A DNA stretch of 64,000 nt, from assembly GCA_964016885.1 (NCBI GenBank), contig OZ024744.1, positions 28,034,108 through 28,098,107 on the forward strand. Reading direction: 5' to 3'. This DNA comes from Eledone cirrhosa. Its lineage: Eukaryota; Mollusca; Cephalopoda; Octopoda; Eledonidae. Positions 28,226-41,944 of this stretch are shown one piece after another. Every line of letters starts with the position of its first letter. The stretch's first letter is position 1. A program made the position numbers and the translations under genes. Below the pieces are notes generated by a model that worked only from the letters and a program-made list of their open reading frames with translations, made no database searches and was not told where the DNA came from.

Positions 28226-29828
28226 ACCGACAGCAACAACAACAGTGACAACAACAGTTATAACAGCGACAACAACAGTGACAATAACAGTTATAACAGC
28301 GACAACAGCAGTGACAATAACAGTGATAACAGCCAGAACAACAACAACAACGATCACGATGACAGTGATAACAGCGAGAACAACAACAACAACAGTGAGA
28401 ATAACAGTTATAACAGCGACAACAACAACAACAGCGACAATAACACTGATGACAACGACAACAACAACAAAGACAACAGTGACAATAACATTGATAACAA
28501 CAACAACGACAACAACAACAGTGACAATAACAGCGACAACAACAACACCAGTGACAATAACAGTGATAACAGCGACAACAACAACAGTGTCAATAACAGT
28601 GATAACAGCTACAACAACAACAACAACAACAACAGTGACAATAACAATTATAACAGCGGCAACAACAACAACAGTGACAATAACAGTTATAACAGCGACA
28701 ACAACAACAGTGACAATAACAGTGATAACAGCGAGAACAACAACAACTACAGTGTCAATAACAGTTATAAAAGTGACAACAACAACAATGACAATAAGAG
28801 TGATAACAGCGACAACAACAACAACAATGACAATAACAGTTATAACAGCGACAACAACACCAATAACAATAACAGTTATAAAAGCGACAACAACAACAAC
28901 AGTGACAATAACAGTGATAACAGAGACAACAACAACAACAATGCCAATAACAGTTATAACAGCGACAACAACAACAGAACAATAAAAGTGATAACAGCGA
29001 CAACAACAACAACAAAACAACAACAGTGACAATAACAGTGACAACAACAACAACGATCACGATGACAGTGATAACAGCGACAACAACAACAAGAGTGAGA
29101 ATAACAGTTATAACAGCGACAACAACAATCAAAAGAACAGTTATGACAGCGACAACAACAACAACAACAATGACAATAACAGTGATAACAGCAACAACAA
29201 CAACAACATTGACAATAACATTTATAACAGTGACAACAACAACAGTGACAATAACAGTGATAACAGCGACAACAACAACAACAGTGAAGATAACTGTGAA
29301 AACAGCGACAACAACAACAACAATGACAATAACAGTGATAACAGGGACAACAATGACAGTAACAGTTATAACAGCGACAACAAAAACAACAACAATGACA
29401 ATAACAGTGATAACAGCGACAACAACAACAACAACAGTGACAATAACAGTGATAACAGCGACAACAACAACAACTGACAACAACAGTTATAACAGGGACA
29501 ACAACAACAAAAGTGACAATAACAGTTATAACAGCGACAACAAAAACAACAGTGAGAATAACATTTATAACAGTGACAACAACAACAGTGACAATAACAG
29601 TGATAACAGCGACAACAACAACAAAAGTGACAATAACAGTGATAACAGCGACAATAACAACAACAATGACAATAACAGTGATAACAGCGTGAACAACAAC
29701 AACAGTGACATTAACAGTTATAACAGCGACAACAACAACAACAGTGACCATAACAGTGATAACAGCGAGAACAACAACATCAAAAATGACAATAACAGCG
29801 ACAACAACAACAACAATGACAGTTGTAA

Positions 29829-31978
29829 CAGCGACAACAACAACAGTGACAATAACAGTTATAACAGTGACAACAACAGTGACAATAACAGTGATAACAG
29901 CGACAACAACAACAACAACAGTGACAATAACAGTGATAACAGCGATAACAACAACAATAGCAACAACAGTGACCATAACAGTTATAACAGCGACAACAAC
30001 AACAACAGCGACAACAAAAACAATGACAATAACAGTGATAACAGCGACAACAACAACATCAACAGTGACAATAACAGCGATAACAGCGACAACCGCAACA
30101 ACAACAGTGACAATAACAGTGATAACAGCGACAACAACAACAATAACAGTGACAATTACAGTGATAACAGCGAGAACAACAACAACAACAGTGACAATAA
30201 CAGTGATAACAGCGAGAACAACAACAACAACAACAGTGACAATAACAGTTATAACAGCGACAATAACAACAACAATGACAATAACAGTGATAACAGCGAC
30301 AACAACAACAACAACATCAATGACAATAACAGTGATAAAAGCGACAACAACAACAGTGACAATAACAGTGATAACATCGACAACAACAACAAGATTGACA
30401 ATAACAGTGATAACAGCGACAACAACAACAGTGACAATAACAGTGATAACAGCGACAATAACAACAACAATGACAATACCAGTGATAACAGCGACACGAA
30501 CAACAACAACAATGACAATAACAGTGATAACAGCGACAACAGCAGTGACAATAACAGTGATAACAGCCAGAACAACAACAACAACGATCACGATGACAGT
30601 GATAACAGCGACAACAACAACAACAACAACAACAACAGTGACAATAACAGTGATAACAGCGACAAAAACAACAACAACAGTGACAATAAGCATGATAACA
30701 ACGACAACAACAACAGCGACAATAACAGTGATGACAACGACGACAACAACAACAAGACAACAACAGTGACAATAACAGCGACAACAACAACACCACTGAC
30801 AATAACAGTGATAACAGCGACAACAACAGTGTCAATAACAGTGATAACAGCTACAACAACAACAACAACAACAACAACAGTGGCAATAACAATTATAACA
30901 GCAGCAACAACAACAACAGTGACAATAACAGTAATAACAGCGACAACAACAACAACAGTGACAATAACAGTGATAACAGCGACAACAACAACAACCACAG
31001 TGACAATAACAGTTATAACAGTGACAACAACAACAATGACAATAAAAGTGATAACAGCGACAACAACAACAACAATGACAATAACAGTTATATCAGCGAC
31101 AACAACACCAATAACAACAACAGTTATAAAAGCGACAACAACAACAACAGTGACAATAACAGTGATAACAGAGACAACAACAACAACAATGCCAATAACA
31201 GTTATAACAGCGACAACAACAACAGAACAATAAAAGTGATAACAGCGACAACAACAACAACAAAACAACAACAGTGACAATAACAGTGACAACAACAACA
31301 ACAACAGTGACAACAACAGTTATAACAGCGACAACAACAAAAACAACAATGACAATAACAGTTATAACAGCGACAACAACAACAAGGATAATAACAGTGA
31401 TAACAGCGAGAACAACAACAACAGTGACATTAACAGTTATAACAGCGACAACAACAACAACAACAGTGACCATAACAGTGATAACAGCGAGAACAACAAC
31501 AACAATGACAATAACAGTGATAACAGCGACAACAACAACAATGACAGTTGTAACAGCGACAACAACAACAACAGTGACAATAACAGTTATAACAGCGACA
31601 ACAACAGTGACAATAACAGTTATAACAGCGACAACAACAACAGTGACAACAACAGTTATAACAGCGACAACTACAAAAACAATAATGACAATAACAGTTA
31701 TAACAGCGACAACATCAACAAGGACAATAATAGTTATAACAGCGAGAACAACAACAACAGTAACTAATAACAGTTATATCACCGACAGCAACAACAACAG
31801 TGACAACAACAGTTATAACAGCGACAACAACAGTGACAATAACAGTTATAACAGCGACAACAGCAGTGTCAATAACAGTGATAACAGCCAGAACAACAAC
31901 AACAACGATCACGATGACAGTGATAACAGCGAGAACAACAAGAACAACAGTGAGAATAACAGTTATAACAGCGACAAC
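29829..31978 (+). repeat. About 2.1-kb segment, copy 2
   Basis: This is the partner of 26,307-28,423. It lies fully inside the first 14.5-kb copy and is therefore present a third time near 44,348-46,503. Confidence 0.75.
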
Positions 31979-33985
31979 AGCAACAGTGACAATAACAGTT
32001 ATAACAGCGACAACAACAACAGTGACAGTAAGAGTTATAACAGCGACAACAACAACAGTGACAAGAACAGTGATAACAGCGACAACAAAAACAACAGTGA
32101 GAATAACATTTATAACAGTGACAACAACAAGAGTGACAATAACAGTGATGACAGCGACAACAACAACAAAAGTGACAGTAACAGTGATAACAGCGACAAT
32201 AACAACAACAATGACAATAACTGTGATAACAGCGAGAACAACAACAACAGTGACATTAACAGTTATAACAGCGACAACAACAATGACCATAACAGTGATA
32301 ACAGCGAGAACAACAACATAAACAATGACAATAACAGTGATAACAGCGATAACAACAACAACAACAACAACAGTGACCATAGCAGTTATAACAGCGACAA
32401 CAACAACAACAGCGACAACAACAACAAAAACAATGACAATAACAGTGATAACAGCGACAACAACAACAATAACAGTGACAATAACAGCGATAACAGCGAC
32501 AACCGCAACAACAACATTGACAATAACAGTGATAACAGCGACAACAACAACAACAACAACAGTGACAATTACTGTGATAACAGCGAGAACAACAACAACA
32601 GTGACAATAACAGTGATAACAGCGAGAGCAACAACAACAACAACAGTGACAATAACAGTTATAACAGCGACAATAACAAAAACAATGACAATAACAGTGA
32701 TAACAGCGACAACAACAACAACATCAATTACAATAACAGTGATAAAAGCGACAACAACAACAACAGTGACAATAACAGTGATAACAGCGACAACAACAAC
32801 AACAACAGTGACAATAATACTGATAACAGCGACAATAACAACAACAATGACAATACCAGTGATAACAGCGACACGAACAACAACAACAATGACAATAACA
32901 GTGATAACAGCGACAACAGCAGTGACAATAACAGTGATAACAGCGACAACAACAACAACAATGACAATAACAGTGATAACAGCGACAACCGCAACAACAA
33001 CAGTGACAATAACAGTGATAACAGCGACAACAGCAGTGAAAATAACAGTTATAACAGCCAGAACAACAACAACGATCACGATGACAGTGATAACAGCGAC
33101 AACAACAACAACAGTGACAATAACAGTGATAACAGCGACAACAACAACAACAGTGACAATTACAGTGATAACAGCGAGAACAACAACAACAACAACAGTG
33201 ACAATAACAGTTATACCAGCGACAATAACAACAACAATGACAATAACAGTGATAACAGCGACAACAACAACAACAACATCAATGACAATAACAGTGATAA
33301 AAGCGACAACAACAACAGTGACAATAACAGTGATAACAGCGACAACAACAACAACATTGACAATAACAGTGATAACAGCGACAACAACAACAACATTGAC
33401 AATAACAGTGATAACAGCGACAATAACAACAACAATGACAATACCAGTGATAACAGCGACACGAACAACAACAACAACACCAATGACAGTTATAACAGCG
33501 ACAACAACAGTGACAATAACAGTTATAACAGCGACAACAACAACAGTGACAAGAACAGTGATAACAGCAGCAACAACAACAACAATGACAATAACAGCGA
33601 TAACAGCGACAACAACAACAACAACAACAACAGTCACAATAACAGTGATAACATCGATAACAACAACAAAAACAATTACAATAACAGTGAAACCAGTAAC
33701 AACAACAACAACAACAACAGTGACAATAACAGCGGTAACAGCGACAACAACAACAACAATGCAACAACAGTGATAACAGCGACAACCGCAACAACAACAG
33801 TGTCAATAACAGTGATAACAGCCAGAACAACAACAACAACGATCACGATGACAGTGATAACAGCGACAACAACAACAACAACAACAGCGACAATAACAGT
33901 GATAGCAGCGACAACAACAACAATAATGACAATAAGAGTGATAACAGCGACAACCGCAACAACAACAGTGACATTACAGTTATAA
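31274..33985 (+). other. 903-codon forward open frame, judged not a gene
   Basis: The frame begins with TITV-type sequence, switches at GTAACTAATAAC (31760) to an Asn/Asp/Ser pattern (DNNSDNSDNNNN), and returns to the TITV pattern before stopping at the ACATTACAG marker. An identical-length frame lies at 45799-48510 in the second 14.5-kb copy. The two halves are the same monomers read in different phases, so the composition change does not mark a domain boundary. Related 834- and 835-codon frames are at 35113-37617 and 49638-52145. Asn-rich repeats of this kind occur in real proteins of some protists, but the shared register slips here argue against translation. Confidence 0.75.
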
Positions 33986-36900
33986 CAGCGACAACAACAG
34001 TGACAATAACAGTGATAACAGCGACAACAACAACAACAATGACAATAACAGTTATAACAGCGAGAACAACAACAACAACAACACCAGTGACAATAACAGT
34101 TATAACAGCGACAATAACAACAACAATGACAATAACAACAACAATGACAATAACAGTGATAACAGCGACAACACCAACAACAACATCAATGACAATAACA
34201 GTGATAAAAGCGACAACAACAACAACTGTGACAATAACAGTGATAACAGCGACAACAACAACATTGACAATAACAGTGATAACAGTGACAACAACAACAA
34301 CAATGACAATACTAGTTATAGCAGCGACAACAACAACAACAACAGTGACAATAACAGTGATAACAGCGAAAACAACAACAACAACAGTGACAATAACAGT
34401 GATAACAGCGACAACAACAACAGTGACGATAACCATGATAACAACGACAACAACGACAACAACAGCGACAATAACAGTGATGACAACGACGACACCAACA
34501 ACAACAACACAACAACGGTGACAATAACAGCGACAACAACAACAACAGCGACAATAACACTGATGACAACGACAACAACAACAACAAAGACAACAGTGAC
34601 AATAACAGTGATAACAACAACAACAACGACAACAACAACAGTGACAATAACAGCGACAACAACAACACCAGTGACAATAACAGTGATAACAGCGACAACA
34701 ACAACAACAGTGTCAATAACAGTGATAACAGCTACAACAACAACAACAACAACAACAGCAGTGACAATAACAATTATAACAGCGGCAACAACAACAACAG
34801 TGACAATAACAGTTATAACAGCGACAACAACAACAGTGACAATAACAGTGATAACAGCGAGAACAACAACAACTACAGTGTCAATAACAGTTATAAAAGT
34901 GACAACAACAACAATGACAATAAGAGTGATAACAGCGACAACAACAACAACAATGACAATAACAGTTATAACAGCGACAACAACAACAACAGTTACAATA
35001 ACAGTGATAACAGAGACAACAACAACAACAATGCCAATAACAGTTATAACAGCGACAACAACAACAGAACAATAAAAGTGATAACAGCGACAACAACAAC
35101 AAAACAACAACAGTGACAATAACAGTGACAACAACAACAACAGTGACAACAACAGTTATAACAGCGACAACAACAAAAACAATAATGACAATAACAGTTA
35201 TAACAGCGACAACAACAACAAGGACAATAATAGTTATAACAGCGAGAACAACAACAACAGTAACTAATAACAGTTATATCACCGACAGCAACAACAACAA
35301 CAGTGACAATAACAGTTATAACAGTGACAACAACAGTGACAATAACAGTTATAACAGCGACAACAGCAGTGACAATAACAGTGATAACAGCCAGAACAAC
35401 AACAACAACGATCACGATGACAGTGATAACAGCGACAACAACAACAACAGTGAGAATAACAGTTATAACAGCGACAACAACAACAGTCAAAAGAACAGTT
35501 ATGACAGCGACAACAACAATAACAATGACAATAACAGTGATAACAGCAACAACAACAACAGTGACAATAACATTTATAACAGTGACAACAACAACAGTGA
35601 CAATAACAGTGATAACAGCGACAACAACAACAACAGTGACGATAACTGTGAAAACAGCGACAACAACAACAATGACAATAACAGTGATAACAGGGACAAC
35701 AATGACAATAACAGTGATAACAGCGACAACAACAACAGTGACAATAACAGTGATAACAGCGACAACAACAACAACAGTGACAATAACAGTTATAACAGGG
35801 ACAACAACAACAAAAGTGACAATAACAGTTATAACAGCGACAACAAAAACAACAGTGAGAATAACATTTATAACAGTGACAACAACAACAGTGACAATAA
35901 CAGTGATAACAGCGACAACAACAACAAAAGTGACAATAACAGTGATAACAGCGACAATAACAACAACAAAGACAATAACAGTGATAACAGCGAGAACAAC
36001 AACAACAGTGACATTAACAGTTATAACAGCGACAACAACAACAACAGTGACCATAACAGTGATAACAGCGAGAACAACAACATCAAAAATGACAATAACG
36101 GTGATAACAGCGACAACAACAACAACAACAACAATGACAGTTGTAACAGCGACAACAACAACAGTGACAATAACAGTTATAACAGCGACAACAACAGTGA
36201 CAATAACAGTGATAACAGCGACAACAACAACAAAAACAATGACAATAACAGCGATAACAGCGACAACAACAACAACAGTGACAATAACAGTGATAACAGC
36301 GATAACAACAACAATAACAACAACAGTGACCATAACAGTTATAACAGCGACAACAACAACAGCGACAACAACAACAGCGACAACAACAACAAAAACAATG
36401 ACAATAACATTGATAACAGCGACAACAACAACATCAACAGTGACAATAACAGCGATAACAGCGACAACCGCAACAACAACAGTGACAATAACAGTGATAA
36501 CAGCGACAACAACAACAACAACAGTGACAATTACAGTGATAACAGCGAGAACAACAACAACAACAGTGACAATAACAGTGATAACAGCGAGAGCGACAAC
36601 AACAACAACAACAGTGACAATAACAGTTATAACAGCGACAATAACAACAACAATGACAATAACAGTGATAACAGCGACAACAACAACAACATCAATGACA
36701 ATAACAGTGATAAAAGCGACAACAACAACAGTGACAATAACAGTGATAACAGCGACAACAACAACAAGATTGACAATAACAGTGATAACAGCGACAACAA
36801 CAGTGACAATAACAGTGATAACAGCGACAATAACAACAACAATGACAATACCAGTGATAACAGCGACACGAACAACAACAACAATGACAATAACAGTGAT

Positions 36901-39900
36901 AACAGCGACAACCGCAACAACAACAGTGACAATAACAGTGATAACAGCGACAACAGCAGTGACAATAACAGTGATAACAGCCAGAACAACAACAACAACG
37001 GTCACGATGACAGTGATAACAGCGACAACAACAACAACAACAACAACAGTGACAATAACAGTGATAACAACGACAACAACAACAACAACAGCGACAATAA
37101 CAGTGATGACAACGACGACAACAACAACAAAACAACAACAGTGACAATAACAGCGGCAACAACAACACCACTGACAATAACAGTGATAACAGCGACAACA
37201 ACAACAACAGTGTCAATAACAGTGATAACAGCTACAACAACAACAACAACAACAATAACAACAGTGGCAATAACAATTATAACAGCAGCAACAACAACAA
37301 CAGTGACAATAACAGTTATAACAGCGACAACAACAACAACAGTGACAATAACAGTGATAACAGCGAGAACAACAACAACCACAGTGACAATAACAGTTAT
37401 AACAGTGACAACAACAACAATGACAATAAAAGTGATAACAGCGACAACAACAACAACAATGACAATAACAGTTATATCAGCGACAACAACACCAATAACA
37501 ACAACAGTTATAACAGCGACAACAACAACAACATTGACAATAACAGTGATAACAGAGACAACAACAACAACAATGCCAATAACAGTTATAACAGCGACAA
37601 CAACAACAGAACAATAAAAGTGATAACAGCGACAACAACAACAACAAAACAACAACAGTGACAATAACAGTGACAACAACAACAACAGTGACAACAACAG
37701 TTATTACAGCGACAACAACAAAAACAACAATGACAATAACAGTTATAAAAGCGACAACAACAACAAGGACAATAACAGTGATAACAGCGAGAACAACAAC
37801 AACAACAGTGACATTAACAGTTATAACAGCGACAACAACAACAACAACATTGACCATAACAGTGATAACAGCGAGAACAACAACAACAACAATGACAATA
37901 ACAGTGATAACAGCGACAACAACAACAACGTCAATGACAGTTGTAACAGCGACAACAACAACAACAGTGACAATAACAGTTATAACAGCGACAACAACAG
38001 TGACAATAACAGTTATAACAGCGACAACAACAACAGTGACAACAACATTTATAACAGCGACAACAACAAAAACAATAATGACAATAACAGTTATAACAGC
38101 GACAACAACAACAAGGACAATAATAGTTATAACAGCGAGAACAACAACAACAGTAACTAATAACAGTTATATCACCGACAGCAACAACAACAGTGACAAT
38201 AACAGTTATAACAGCGACAACAACAGTGACAATAACAGTTATAACAGCGACAACAGCAGTGACAATAACAGTGATAACAGACAGAACAACAACAACAACG
38301 ATCACGATGACAGTGATAACAGCGAGAACAACAACAACAACAGTGAGAATAACAGTTATAACAGCGACAACAGCAACAGTGACAATAACAGTTATAACAG
38401 CGACAACAACAACAGTGACAATAAGAGTTATAACAGCGACAACAACAACAGTGACAAGAACAGTGATAACAGCGACAACAAAAACAACAGTGGGAATAAC
38501 ATTTATAACAGTGACAACAACAACAGTGTCAATAACAGTGATGACAGCGACAACAACAACAAAAGTGACAGTAACAGTGATAACAGCGACAATAACAACA
38601 ACAATGACAATAACAGTGATAACAGCGAGAACAACAACAACAGTGACATTAACAGTTATAACAGCGACAACAACAACAACAGTGACCATAACAGTGATAA
38701 CAGCGAGAACAACAACATCAACAATGACAATAACAGTGATAACAGCGACAACAACAACAACAACAACAACAATTACAGTTGTAACAGCGACAACAACAAC
38801 AACAGTGACAATAACAGTTATAACAGCGACAACAACAGTGACAATAACAGTGATAACAGCGACAACAACAACAACAGTGACAATAACAGTGATAACAGCG
38901 ATAACAACAACAACAACAACAACAGTGACTATAACAGTTATAACAGCGACAACAACATCAACAGCGACAACAACAACAAAAACAATGACAATAACAGTGA
39001 TAACAGCGACAACAACAACAATAACAGTGACAATAACAGCGATGACAGCGACAACCGCAACAACAACATTGACAATAACACTAATAACAGCGACAACAGC
39101 AGTGAAAATAACAGTGATAACAGCCAGAACAACAACAACAACGATCACGATGACAGTGATAACAGCGACAACAACAACAACAACAGTGACAATAACAGTG
39201 ATAACAGCGACAAAAACAACAACAACAGTGACAATAAGCATGATAACAACGACAACAACAACAACAACAGCGACAATAACAGTGATGACAACGACGACAA
39301 CAACAACAAAACAACAACAGTGACAATAACAGCGACAACAACAACACCACTGACAACAACAGTGATAACAGCGACAACAACAACAACAGTGTCAATAACA
39401 GTGATAACAGCTACAACAACAACAACAACAACAACAACAGTGACAATAACAATTATAACAGCAACAACAACAACAGTGACAATAACAGTTATAACAGCGA
39501 CAACAACAACAACAGTGACAATAATAACAGTGACAATAACAGTGATAACAGCGAGAACAACAACAACCACAGTGACAATAACAGTTATAACAGTGACAAC
39601 ATCAACAATGACAATAACAGTGATAACAGCGACAACAACAACAACAATGACAATAACAGTTATAACACCGACAACAACACCAATAACAACAACAGTTATA
39701 ACAGCGACAACAACAACAACAGTGACAATAACAGTGATAACAGAGACAACAACAACAACAATGCCAATAACAGTTATAGCTGCGACAACAACAACAGAAC
39801 AATAAAAGTGATAACAGCGACAACAACAACAACAAAACAACAACAGTGACAATAACAGTGACAACAACAACAACAGTGACAACAACAGTTATAACAGCGA

Positions 39901-40537
39901 CAACAACAAAAACAACAATGACAATAACAGTTATAACAGCGACAACAACAACAAGGACAATAACAGTGATAACAGCGAGAACAACAACAACAGTGACATT
40001 AACAGTTATAACAGCGACAACAACAACAACAACAGTGACCATAACAGTGGTAACAGCGAGAACAACAACAACAACAATGACAATAACAGTGATAACAGCG
40101 ACAACAACAACAACAACAATGACAGTTGTAACAGCGACAACAACAACAACAGTGACAATAACAGTTATAACAGCGACAACAACAGTGACAATAACAGTTA
40201 TAACAGCGACAACAACAACAGTGACAACAACAGTTATAACAGCGACAACAACAAAAACAATAATGACAATAACAGTTATAACAGCGACAACAACAACAAG
40301 GACAATAATAGTTATAACAGCGAGAACAACAACAACAGTAACTAATAACAGTTATATCACCGACAACAACAACAACAACAGTGACAATAACAGTTATAAC
40401 AGCGACAACAACAGTGACAATAACAGTTATAACAGCGACAACAGCAGTGACAATAACAGTGATAACAGACAGAACAACAACAACAACGATCACGATGACA
40501 GTGATAACAGCGAGAACAACAACAACAACAGTGACAA

Positions 40538-40620
40538 TAAGAGTAATTAACAGCGACAACAACAACAGTGACAAGAACAGTGATAACAGCGACAAAACAA
40601 CAGTGGGAATAACATTTATA
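40538..40620 (+). other. Clustered register slips GAGTAATTAACAG and GACAAAACAACAGTGGG
   Basis: Two register changes lie about 40 bp apart: GAGTAATTAACAG near 40543 and GACAAAACAACAG near 40592. The pair is repeated at about 55,068 and 55,117 in the second 14.5-kb copy. The second slip alone occurs near 59067. Compared with the unit near 38,390, about 90 bp between them is missing, so this looks like a small deletion with an imperfect junction. Confidence 0.75.
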
Positions 40621-41944
40621 ACAGTGACAACAACAACAGTGACAATAACAGTGATGACAGCGACAACAACAACAAAAGTGACAGTAACAGTGATAACAGC
40701 GACAATAACAACAACAATGACAATAACAGTGATAACAGCGAGAACAACAACAACAGTGACATTAACAGTTATAACAGCGACAACAACAACAACAGTGACC
40801 ATAACAGTGATAACAGCGAGAACAACAACATCAACAATGACAATAACAGTGATAACAGCGACAACAACAACACCAACAACAACAACAACAATTACAGTTG
40901 TAACAGCGACAACAACAACAACAGTGACAATAACAGTGATAACAGCGACAACAACAACAACAACAGTGACAATAACAGTGATAACAGCGATGACAACAAC
41001 AACAACAACAACAACAGTGACTATAACAGTTATAACAGCGACAACAACACCAACAGCGACAACAACAACAAAAACAATGACAATAACAGTGATAACAGCG
41101 ACAACAACAACAACAACAACAGTGACAATAACAGTGATAACAGCGATGACAACAACAACAACAACAACAACAGTGACCATAACAGTTATAACAGCGACAA
41201 CAACATCAACAGCGACAACAACAGTGATAACAGCGACAACAACAACAATAACAGTGACAATAACAGCGATAACAGCGACAACCGCAACAACAACATTGAC
41301 AATAACACTAATAACAGCGACAACAGCAGTGAAAATAACAGTGATAACAGCCAGAACAACAACAACGATCACGACGACAGTGATAACAGCGACAACAACA
41401 ACAACAGTGACAATAACAGTGATAACAGCGACAACAACAACAACAAAGTGACAATAACAGTGATAACAGCGAGAGCAACAACAACAACAACAACAACAGT
41501 GACAATAACAGTTATAACAGCGACAATAACAAAAACAATGACAATAACAGTGATAACAGCGACAACAACAACAACAACATCAATTACAATAACAGTGATA
41601 AAAGCGACAACAACAACAACAGTGACAATAACAGTGATAACAGCGACAACAACAACAATAACAGTGACAATAATAGTGATAACAGCGACAATAACAACAA
41701 CAATGACAATACCAGTGATAACAGCGACACGAACAACAACAACAATGACAATAACAGTGATAACAGCGACAACAGCAGTGACAATAACAGTGATAAAAGC
41801 GACAACAACAACAGTGACAATAACAGTGATAACATCGACAACAACAACAAGATTGACAATAACAGTGATAACAGCGACAACAACAACAGTGACAATAACA
41901 GTGATGACAGCGACAACAGCAGTGAAAATAACAGTGATAACAGC

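Larger units (their letters stand above)
26307..28423 (+). repeat. About 2.1-kb segment repeated 3.5 kb downstream, copy 1
   Basis: This segment matches about 29,829-31,978. The offset is 3,522 bp at the left end and 3,555-3,561 bp further right because of internal indels of tens of bases. Shared landmarks are the gcatg site (27129 and 30690) and GTAACTAATAAC (28205 and 31760). The copies diverge after about 28,423/31,978, where ACAACAGCGACAATAACACTG is replaced. End coordinates are approximate. The copy crosses the left edge of the 14.5-kb duplication. Confidence 0.75.
27426..41944 (+). repeat. 14.5-kb tandem duplication, copy 1
   Basis: This copy is 14,519 bp. The next base, 41945, restarts the same sequence: CGAGAACAACAACAACCACAG begins at 27425 and again at 41944. 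All five GTAACTAATAAC markers (28205, 31760, 35260, 38153, 40338) recur in copy 2 at offsets of 14,519, 14,525, 14,525, 14,528 and 14,528 bp. Both junctions lie within the shared text GTGATAACARCGAG, so the breakpoint sits inside the repeat. The copy contains only satellite monomers, with no unique or coding insert. Confidence 0.93.

Noticed and set aside
30317..30835. Cys/His/Arg-rich reverse frame (pattern CCCRCYHCYCHC) as a metal-binding or metallothionein-like protein
   Set aside because: It is the reverse-strand phase of (TGT)n with TGTTATCAC. Spacing follows the monomer and no known zinc-binding module is present.
35113..37617. Asn/Asp/Ser-rich protein similar to protist Asn-rich or calcium-binding repeat proteins
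   Set aside because: The pattern DNNSDNSDNNNN comes from reading the same monomer in another phase, entered only through the GTAACTAATAAC slip. There is no glycine-rich RTX nonapeptide and no EF-hand loop.
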